64,000 bases of DNA from Saccharomyces mikatae IFO 1815 (lineage: Eukaryota > Ascomycota > Saccharomycetes > Saccharomycetales > Saccharomycetaceae): the NCBI RefSeq assembly GCF_947241705.1, contig NC_079258.1, forward strand, positions 186,001 to 250,000, written 5' to 3'. Positions 56,680 to 64,000 of the stretch are shown here, piece by piece. Made by a program: the position numbers and the translations under genes. Within the stretch, counting starts at the first letter, position 1; every line of letters starts with the position of its first letter. The notes below the pieces were generated by a model, which was not told the DNA's origin, ran no database searches, and worked only from the letters and a program-made list of their open reading frames with translations.

Positions 56680-57598
56680 TATAATGCTAGTTCTTCTAAT
56701 AATAGAGAAGGCGAAAAAAGTGAAAAAAGAACGAATAACAGTGATATACGATGCCTTGTTGACAAATAACCTCCGTTGTTCGAAGCGTTCATGAAGGTGA
56801 AATATTTGAAGCGTTTATAATTGTCATTTGCACTCTATAACGCTCGAGATCTTAACGAAATTGCTAAAACCAAGAAAAAGGACAGGAGGGCTATTCTAAA
56901 AAAAAGGAAGGGCTCATAAACCCTGTGCTTGGATAACTAGGTTATGGGGACCATCAATGTAGGGCTAGTTAATATATCATCTTTTACGGAACACAAAGTG
57001 TATCGTTTAAGCGTACTAATGTACCTCGAATTAAAAACCAAATGAGCCAGGCTATGTACAAATATAATGATCGAGCACTACTACAGGTACATATACCTCA
57101 TTGCTTTTCGCCCAGTGGGGCCTTTTAGCATTTTTTTTCCCAACATTTGTGGCTTTTTTGTTTGCTTTCATAAGCAATGATGCTATTCTAGCAATATAGT
57201 AAGAAAAGATATAATCAGAAGGCAAGAAATGAGGCGCTTCAGCTTAATGTAGTATATTTATGATCTTATTGCTTCGTAATAATGATGGCTTTACTAGGTA
57301 GAACGACAATGTGAATTACCACATTTTTCAAGGTAATTGTCGTTACCCGTACGATAGTTCAACAGTACATAATAAGAATATGTAGATATAGATGGATGGA
57401 CTTCCTTTATCGCGTCAGGAAACCTTAACGCTTCTTCCTATCAATTAAAAGGGATTTTAAGGACTTTAAACCAGTATCAATCGTTTGCATACTTTTGAGA
57501 AAAGCGTCCTAGACCAGAATATTGTTATCATCAAATCGGGAACCGATCAGAGCAGAACAATTGAGGGAAAGAAAGCAAATAAGGGAATACTATACTGA
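56680..57598. other. SED4-ATG15 divergent intergenic region
   Basis: This 919-bp region must contain both divergent promoters. It has a TTACCCG (Reb1-type) sequence at 57343-57349, an imperfect inverted repeat just left of it (about 57302-57344), A and T runs (56898-56905 and 57131-57139), and no ATG frame of note. I see no tRNA, LTR or snoRNA. Confidence 0.5.
57343..57349 (-). promoter_or_regulatory. Reb1-type site upstream of ATG15
   Basis: TTACCCG on the plus strand (CGGGTAA on the minus) is the Reb1 core. It lies about 250 bp upstream of ATG15 and may mark a nucleosome-depleted region. Confidence 0.5.
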
Positions 57599-59158
57599 AT
57601 GCTGCATAAACGCTCTTCAAGCAAGAAACATGCTTCTCCCTTGCATCTAGGATACATGCTAGTTTTTTTCCTACTTTGTGTTGTCGCTTACTATTCAGTT
57701 GTACCGGGGCGTTTGCAAGTAGACAAGAAATCGCCCAGGGAGGCCCTGGATCAAAAATTACAGAAAACGTTTAGGCTCAAGTCGATCTATAGACATGGTG
57801 TTGGAGCAAACCATCGTTTGCATCAGAAACTGGATGTAACTCCAGAACTTATTCACCAGGCCGGGATATTGTATCAAGAAAGCGCAGCCCAAAAACAAGA
57901 TAGCGAAGGCCAAGAAAACCCATGGAGCAATAATTCTGAGTACACGACAACAAACCCATTTGATTTTGACTTCGAACTGCAGGGTATGCCACTGACAATG
58001 AAGCGGATGAAACAAAGAGATCCCGATTTCATGGAGTCGTATATATACGGGGAGACATACATGACGGAGGATGAGGAATACGCGATGTGGATGGATGATA
58101 ATATTGTGGCGCCCAATGTCACCGATAGAGATACTGTGGTTTCATTAGCGCTAATGTCGTCCAATGCATATGTAAGGATACCACAAACCGGAGACTGGCG
58201 CAATGTCACAGAACCATGGAATGAAACAGAACCAGAAGATTTTGGTTGGGATGGTGACGGCATCCGCGGCCACGTATTCTACAATGAGCTAGAAAACATC
58301 GTGGTGCTCTCAGTAAAAGGAACTAGCGCACAAGGCCTACCAGGGTCAGGAGAAGATGAAACTACAGGAAATGATAAAATCAACGATAACTTGTTATTTT
58401 CGTGTTGTTGTGCAAGAGTGAGCTACCTATGGACAACTGTGTGCGATTGCTATGTGAAGTCGTATACATGTGATGAATCTTGCCTAGAAAAAGAGCTGAG
58501 ACGTAAGGACAGATTTTACTCTGCAATCATTGACATATATAAGGCCGTATTGAAAGAATACCCAGACTCAGCCATATGGGTCACAGGTCACTCACTGGGT
58601 GGTGCATTAGCCAGTCTACTGGGCCGCACGTTTGGGCTGCCTGTAGTCGCGTTCGAGTCGCCAGGAGAGCTACTAGCTTCGAGAAGGCTCCACCTGCCCT
58701 TTCCACCAGGCCTACCTTCATATTTGGAGGGTATTTGGCATTTCGGTCACAACGCAGATCCGATTTTCATGGGTACATGCAATGGAGCCAGTTCGAGTTG
58801 CTCACTGGTAGGTTACGCTATGGAGACCGCGTGCCACACAGGTAGAGTATGTGTCTACGATGTGGTCAATGATAAGGGTTGGAGTGTCAATATGTTCAAC
58901 CATAGAATTCACAAGGTTATTGACGAAGTCCTTCTTGGCTACGATCATGCGGCCAAATGCGTGGAACCGGAACCTTGCGTCGATTGCTACAACTGGAACT
59001 TTGTTCCAAGCAGAAGCTGGGAATCCTCATCGAGGCTTATCACCAGCACTAAAAGCCAGGTGGCACCCACGAGGACAACAGGCACTACTGCTACCACCTC
59101 TTCATCTACCTGTATAGGTCGCAATTGGCTGGGTTTCTGCACCAAATACGATTTGTAA
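57599..59158 (+). CDS. ATG15: ATG15, vacuolar lipase for autophagic and Cvt bodies
   Basis: A 519-residue phospholipase that reaches the vacuole through the multivesicular body pathway and breaks down the membranes of autophagic bodies. A basic N-terminal tail (MLHKRSSSKKHAS) precedes a single signal anchor at about residues 17-35 (LGYMLVFFLLCVVAYYSVV). The lipase motif GHSLGG places the catalytic serine at Ser332, the position known for S. cerevisiae. The lumenal part has several N-glycosylation sequons (NVT, NET) and paired cysteines (SCCCARV, CDCYVKSYTC). The C-terminal 50 residues are Ser/Thr-rich. Confidence 0.96.
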   Translation: MLHKRSSSKKHASPLHLGYMLVFFLLCVVAYYSVVPGRLQVDKKSPREALDQKLQKTFRLKSIYRHGVGANHRLHQKLDVTPELIHQAGILYQESAAQKQDSEGQENPWSNNSEYTTTNPFDFDFELQGMPLTMKRMKQRDPDFMESYIYGETYMTEDEEYAMWMDDNIVAPNVTDRDTVVSLALMSSNAYVRIPQTGDWRNVTEPWNETEPEDFGWDGDGIRGHVFYNELENIVVLSVKGTSAQGLPGSGEDETTGNDKINDNLLFSCCCARVSYLWTTVCDCYVKSYTCDESCLEKELRRKDRFYSAIIDIYKAVLKEYPDSAIWVTGHSLGGALASLLGRTFGLPVVAFESPGELLASRRLHLPFPPGLPSYLEGIWHFGHNADPIFMGTCNGASSSCSLVGYAMETACHTGRVCVYDVVNDKGWSVNMFNHRIHKVIDEVLLGYDHAAKCVEPEPCVDCYNWNFVPSRSWESSSRLITSTKSQVAPTRTTGTTATTSSSTCIGRNWLGFCTKYDL

Positions 59159-59434
59159 GACCCATACATGTTTTCAACCCTTTTGTTATCTTTCAGGGCT
59201 TGTGCGTCCTTTTTTCATTGTTTGATGGATAATGCATCATTTTGGGAACTCAAAGGCTGAGCTAAACGACATATAGTTACTATATTAACACAATGTTAAA
59301 GTGAACAGTCTCTGCCAAGCGCGACCAATCAGTCACTGATACACTATTTCAATTACTACCAATTAATAGTACGCGCTCAGAAAGAAGGATATCGGAATAA
59401 ATAAACGCCCCTTTCGGATAAGTTCAACAACAAT

Positions 59435-60391
59435 ATGTGGTTGAAATCATTTCTTCTCTGCTTATATTCGTTAGTGCTTTATCAAGTACATGCTGCACCT
59501 TCATCAGAGAAACTTCTTACCTCTAAAGATGTGGATCTAGAGAAAAAGTACGAGCCTAATCCCCCTGCTACACACCTTGGAACAATCACTATCGAGTACT
59601 TTGACCCTTCTTCGGATTCAAGGAAAGAAGCTGATCTAACGTTCGAATTATACGGTACTGTAGTTCCCAAGACAGTGAACAACTTTGCTCTGTTGGGGCG
59701 TGGTGTTAAGGCTGTGATTGAAGGACAGGACCCCAAAGATATCCATAGGTACTCTTACCGTAATACCAAAATCACAAAGGTCTATCCTAACAAGTACATC
59801 CGAGGCGGCATGGTCGCCCCTGATGTAGGCCCCTTTAGTGTTTACGGACCTAAATTTGACGACGAAAACTTTGATATAAAACATGACAGGCCTGGGAGGC
59901 TCGCAATGGCCTACTTCGGGCCTGATTCTAACACTTCGGAATTCATAATCACCACTGGTGTGGATGGCAATCAGGAACTAGATAATAAAAGTGTCGTATT
60001 TGGTCAAATAACTTCTGGTCTAGACGAACTGATGGACGCTATTCAATTTACAAAAACAGACGAATATGGAAAACCTGAGCACGAATTACAGTTTTTGTAC
60101 ATAGTTTTAGAAACATTAAGAATTAGTAACGCTGAAGACTTGCACTCTGCATACAAAGAACGTGTTCAGAAGTTTAGAAACGGTGATACTTCTGTTGGTT
60201 CCACTTTGGAAAGCATATTCAAAAAAGATGAAACCGTAATTGCGTCACCCGTTTTTGCTGGAAAAACATCGTACGATCTAAACCATCCATGCTCCAGAGC
60301 CTTGATGTGTCTAACTGTTCTCGGTTTTTGTTTCATTATTTACAAGTGCGTGAACGACAAGCATCGTACGGTCTCATTAAGACCTAAATGA
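59435..60391 (+). CDS. CPR4: CPR4 (SCC3), secretory-pathway cyclophilin
   Basis: A 318-residue membrane-anchored cyclophilin. The N-terminal signal peptide is about 20 residues (MWLKSFLLCLYSLVLYQVHA). The cyclophilin fold spans about 48-235; compared with canonical cyclophilins the active site is degenerate (YSYRNTKITKVYPNKYIRGG replaces the usual FHRVI...QGGD stretch), so peptidyl-prolyl isomerase activity is doubtful. One C-terminal membrane segment (ALMCLTVLGFCFIIYKCV, about residues 288-305) precedes a short basic tail. Length equals that of S. cerevisiae. CPR8 is the known duplication partner. It converges with IMG2, with only 93 bp between stops. Confidence 0.96.
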   Translation: MWLKSFLLCLYSLVLYQVHAAPSSEKLLTSKDVDLEKKYEPNPPATHLGTITIEYFDPSSDSRKEADLTFELYGTVVPKTVNNFALLGRGVKAVIEGQDPKDIHRYSYRNTKITKVYPNKYIRGGMVAPDVGPFSVYGPKFDDENFDIKHDRPGRLAMAYFGPDSNTSEFIITTGVDGNQELDNKSVVFGQITSGLDELMDAIQFTKTDEYGKPEHELQFLYIVLETLRISNAEDLHSAYKERVQKFRNGDTSVGSTLESIFKKDETVIASPVFAGKTSYDLNHPCSRALMCLTVLGFCFIIYKCVNDKHRTVSLRPK

Positions 60392-60484
60392 TGAAATTAT
60401 TTTTGGTTGATTTGACGTTCACATGGCTATGGTTTTACTTAAAATATATACATGACAGTTATTTTATTTATACATTAGTAACAA

Positions 60485-61012
<528 letters not shown>

Positions 61013-61190
61013 TTAAGATATAGTGCTTATATTTGAAGCATCTAGCAAATTCTTCGTGTACAATGACGTTAAAAAATATTCAACCTCACAACCTTCTCAG
61101 TACAAGTGTCAAAGAAAATAATGCAATTCTATATCACAGTTTTTTTATATATTTATGTGTGTATGTAAACCAATCGTCTTCGCACATAGC

Positions 61191-62738
61191 TTAATGTGTC
61201 CATAATCTTACCATCTTGTCTTTTCCGCCGCTGCACACTCTTTTACCATCAACACTCCAGTCGACGGTGTAAACTTCATCTTTATGACCTGGAAGGTCAA
61301 CTGAAAGCTTTCTAGTTCTTACGTCCCACACTTTTAAAGTGGTATCCTTTGAACAGGATACTAGTAATCGGCAGTCTGAGGACCATGCAACTTGGTATAC
61401 ACTGGCTACGTGTCCTCTAAACGTGGAGATGAATTTACCATCTCTACCGTCCCATAATTTGATTGAGTTATCAAATGATGCTGATACAATATACCTACCA
61501 TCCGGGCTGAATGCTACATGATTGACCAATTTTTGGTGCCCAGTCATTCTTGCTACTGGCTTGGTGGATTTTAGCGGGTTCCATAAAAACATGGTAAAAT
61601 CATCACTTGCAGTGACCATCATTTCTTCTGAGTTTCCATTCTTTTTGCAGATTTTTTCATAGTTTTCTAGTGCCTTTTTTTGGGCATCTTCTGGCGTAGA
61701 TGGCCTCTTACCTGTATGATCAAAAGCACCTACACGTAACGCGTAATCTGTAGATAAGGATAAGTGGTTGACCCAATGCGCATGAGACTTCAGAATGTTA
61801 ATACATCTGCCCTGAGAATTTATGTCCCATACACGTACGGTTCTATCATGAGATCCACTATACAACAGACCTTGGCCACCCCATTTGACACAAGACACTG
61901 AGTTTGTGTGTCCGCTCATTGTATACTGGCAAACTCTACTCACAGTGTCCCAAATTTTGATAGTACCATCCTTAGAAGATGACGCTAATCTTGGTTTGGA
62001 GCCTGGTTTCACAAGATGTATAGGTTCCCAACTTAAGGAAGTAATCCACTTGGAATGTCCTCTGAGAGCATCACCCAGACACTCACCTGTTTTTGGGTCC
62101 CATAGTCTTATGGTATTATCCATAGAGCCTGTAGCAATCACTTCACCATCTGGAGACCAAGAGACACAAAGAACCCAATTGTAATGTCCCTTTAGAGTAT
62201 GCATTGGAGTTTGAGTATCACAGTCCCAAATCCTTGCAGTGTTATCTCCTGCACCAGTCACCATCCTGGAACTCGTATGTGGTGCGAAGGCAGAACATAA
62301 AATTGTGGAGCCATGACCTGCAATGGCAGATGAACTTCTAGTCACCGGCTTGACTTTGAAAACTGCTCTTGGAGTATATAACAGCGTAATCTGATCTTCT
62401 GTACTGTTATAGCCTGGTTTTATTAGCGAAGAATATAGGTTGTCTGTAATGTCAATCGTCTTTACAGGATCACTGGCCTTCTTACCTTGGATGGTACAAC
62501 TGAACGTATATGGAACTGGGTCATCTGAGGTACCATTCAGTTGATTCAATAGCTCCTCCAATTGTTTCTCGGAGATAGCACCGGGAACTCTCAGGGAACC
62601 ACCTACATTATCACCTGTATCTAAAGCCTGGAACTTTATTGATACATTGGGCAAATCCTTCGGGATGATAGCTACTTCTCTGGGAAGCTGAGCTTCTTTC
62701 TTTTGCTTCTTAGAAGGAGGAGGAATTAGAGTAGACAT
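61191..62738 (-). CDS. RSA4: RSA4, WD40 60S-ribosome assembly factor
   Basis: A 515-residue nuclear/nucleolar protein required for late pre-60S maturation. The N-terminal ubiquitin-like NLE domain (about residues 25-145) is the docking site for the MIDAS domain of the Rea1 ATPase. Eight WD repeats fill about 140-515, for example MDNTIRLWDPKTGECLGDAL and DKMVRLWTH at the end. Length is identical to S. cerevisiae. The promoter has both RRPE and PAC motifs. Confidence 0.97.
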   Translation of the reverse strand: MSTLIPPPSKKQKKEAQLPREVAIIPKDLPNVSIKFQALDTGDNVGGSLRVPGAISEKQLEELLNQLNGTSDDPVPYTFSCTIQGKKASDPVKTIDITDNLYSSLIKPGYNSTEDQITLLYTPRAVFKVKPVTRSSSAIAGHGSTILCSAFAPHTSSRMVTGAGDNTARIWDCDTQTPMHTLKGHYNWVLCVSWSPDGEVIATGSMDNTIRLWDPKTGECLGDALRGHSKWITSLSWEPIHLVKPGSKPRLASSSKDGTIKIWDTVSRVCQYTMSGHTNSVSCVKWGGQGLLYSGSHDRTVRVWDINSQGRCINILKSHAHWVNHLSLSTDYALRVGAFDHTGKRPSTPEDAQKKALENYEKICKKNGNSEEMMVTASDDFTMFLWNPLKSTKPVARMTGHQKLVNHVAFSPDGRYIVSASFDNSIKLWDGRDGKFISTFRGHVASVYQVAWSSDCRLLVSCSKDTTLKVWDVRTRKLSVDLPGHKDEVYTVDWSVDGKRVCSGGKDKMVRLWTH

Positions 62739-62836
62739 CTATAATGCTATGTTCGTTTACTTTTTTATCAAGTTCACAATTACAAATATCTCAAAATTTA
62801 CATAACGCATATCTTTTAACGTTACTCTTATTGATG

Positions 62837-62878
62837 CTCATCGCATATTAGTTTTTTTTTCCACTTCAAAATTTTTCA
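62837..62878 (-). promoter_or_regulatory. RRPE and PAC motifs upstream of RSA4
   Basis: On the minus strand TGAAAAATTTT (62868-62878) is followed 23 bp later by GCGATGAG (62837-62844). Both are perfect, and lie 99-140 bp upstream of the RSA4 start. This order and distance are typical of ribosome-biogenesis promoters. Confidence 0.85.
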
Positions 62879-62960
62879 TTACTTTCTCGGGTAACGGATT
62901 GTGAGTAAGACCTCATCTTCGGCATTAATATTGAGTTACATTATATTATAATATATCGTA

Positions 62961-63998
62961 TTATATCGTGCTATTTTGTATCAGTTTATCTGAGTCTATG
63001 ATGGGTATTTGATCTTTACCCGAGTCACCGAATGCTACTTCACGGATTTGGATCATCCATGGGTCTGTCAGTAGTTCCACAGCTGTAGCCCTCCTAGTTG
63101 GATCTTGCACTAAACATCTTTCTAAGAACGCTCTTCCCGCTGGAGTTATTTCGTCCTTACTAGGCAATTGAGGTATATAGCCTGCAGCGACATGGTACAT
63201 AATGGCCCATTCATTATCTAAGTTGGACCAAGGTCGTCTACCTGTGGCCATTTCCAACACGACACATCCCAATGCCCATATGTCATCTGCACCAAGTTTG
63301 CCTTTGATGGCAGAGCCTGAAATAGCCTCTGGTGCCATATACATTGGTGTCCCCATCATGCCGTTAATAGGATTTGGTTCAGCTTCTATTTCTTGAGATG
63401 TCTCATTCTGAAGAGCTCTAGTGCTTGACTCCACAACAGTACGTGCTGTGCCAAAGTCCACGTATTTTATGATCCCATTGAAATCTAACAAAATATTCTC
63501 CGGCTTAATATCACGATGCACTACACCAGATCGGTGTAAATATGCCAAACCTTCTAATAGTTCCAGTGTATATACTTGCGTCACCATTTCGTCTTCAATC
63601 CTTCCATGGTCCAATAGGCAGGAAGCCAAAGAGCCACCTTCACAGTATTCCATGAAGATGTTAACCTTATCACGATGAACTTCAACACCATAATACTGAA
63701 CAATATTGGGGTGGTTCAACATTTCCAGTACAGTCATCTCTTCTTTAATCAAAGGAAAGACCTTCTTCATTGTATTAGTATCGTGAATATTTATTTCTTT
63801 AACCGCTAAAATTTCACCGTTCTCTAAATTAATTGCAGAGTATACCTTTCCAAATGCACCGCCACCAATAAAACTTCTTTTTTGCCATCTCATCGAAATA
63901 TTCGATAACGAGGATGCTAATGATAGCAGGTATTTGTTGTCCTGATCTGTAGCATCCAATACCTTTCCTGTTTGCCTGGGATTTCTCGTCATGATCTC
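62961..63998 (-). CDS. SSK22: SSK22, MAP kinase kinase kinase of the HOG pathway (3' part; 5' end outside window)
   Basis: Only the C-terminal kinase part, about 345 codons, is in the window; the frame remains open to the right edge, so the start lies beyond 64000. It is a MEKK4-type kinase that phosphorylates Pbs2 in the Sln1-Ssk1 osmosensing branch. Visible kinase elements: glycine loop IGGGAFGKVYSA, ATP lysine in LAVKEINI, catalytic loop VVHRDIKPENILLD, DFGTA, the activation segment with MMGTPMYMAPEA, and subdomain IX WALGCVVLEMATG. All catalytic residues are present. SSK2 is the paralogue; position after RSA4 identifies this as SSK22. Confidence 0.95.
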   Translation of the reverse strand, partial: EIMTRNPRQTGKVLDATDQDNKYLLSLASSLSNISMRWQKRSFIGGGAFGKVYSAINLENGEILAVKEINIHDTNTMKKVFPLIKEEMTVLEMLNHPNIVQYYGVEVHRDKVNIFMEYCEGGSLASCLLDHGRIEDEMVTQVYTLELLEGLAYLHRSGVVHRDIKPENILLDFNGIIKYVDFGTARTVVESSTRALQNETSQEIEAEPNPINGMMGTPMYMAPEAISGSAIKGKLGADDIWALGCVVLEMATGRRPWSNLDNEWAIMYHVAAGYIPQLPSKDEITPAGRAFLERCLVQDPTRRATAVELLTDPWMIQIREVAFGDSGKDQIPIIDSDKLIQNSTI

Positions 63999-64000
63999 TT

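Overview
This window is nuclear DNA of a budding yeast of the genus Saccharomyces, from the right arm of chromosome III. The evidence is an unbroken run of genes recognisable as BPH1 to SSK22, in the order and orientation known from S. cerevisiae, with an alpha-type MAT locus between BUD5 and TAF2. It does not look like reference S. cerevisiae. Compared with S. cerevisiae proteins as I remember them, SNT1, RSC6, PER1, HCM1 and MATalpha1 carry many substitutions, and some lengths differ (SED4, TAF2, ARE1, YCR061W). A non-cerevisiae sensu stricto species is most likely; I cannot say which one. Genes are intron-less except the tRNA. I see no bacterial-style system and no clearly novel gene cassette.

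Layout. 1-4646: 3' part of BPH1 (cut by the window edge). 5114-16214: SNT1, ELO2, RRP43, RBK1, PHO87 and the end of BUD5. 16212-19568: BUD5 and the MATalpha locus (alpha2 and alpha1 divergent from a shared promoter with an a1-alpha2 operator; HO-type site in the 3' part of alpha1). 19792-29245: TAF2, YCR043C, PER1, RRT12, IMG1. 29494-36961: BUD23, ARE1, YCR051W, RSC6, THR4; the BUD23-YCR051W part is visibly richer in G+C. 37118-46172: CTR86, PWP2, YIH1, TAH1, YCR061W. 46390-48384: a nested cluster of old solo LTR fragments of delta, tau-like and sigma type, ending 15 bp upstream of the intron-bearing tRNA-Ser(CGA) gene. 48782-63998: BUD31, HCM1, RAD18, SED4, ATG15, CPR4, IMG2, RSA4 and the 3' part of SSK22 (cut by the window edge).

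How the genes relate. These are ordinary eukaryotic single-gene units, not operons. Recurrent themes are ribosome biogenesis (RRP43, BUD23, PWP2, RSA4), two of which carry textbook PAC plus RRPE promoter motifs; mitochondrial ribosome proteins (IMG1, IMG2); lipid and GPI metabolism (ELO2, ARE1, PER1, ATG15); chromatin and transcription (SNT1, RSC6, TAF2, HCM1); and mating type. Several genes belong to known whole-genome-duplication pairs. The most informative non-coding structures are the MATalpha promoter, the MCB/SCB cluster before HCM1, the PAC/RRPE pairs before PWP2 and RSA4, an Ndt80-type site before RRT12, an 11-bp-period repeat in the BUD23-ARE1 promoter, and the LTR cluster with a sigma element flanked by a perfect 5-bp target duplication.

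Comparisons with S. cerevisiae are from memory; no alignment or search was run. Promoter sites are motif matches only.
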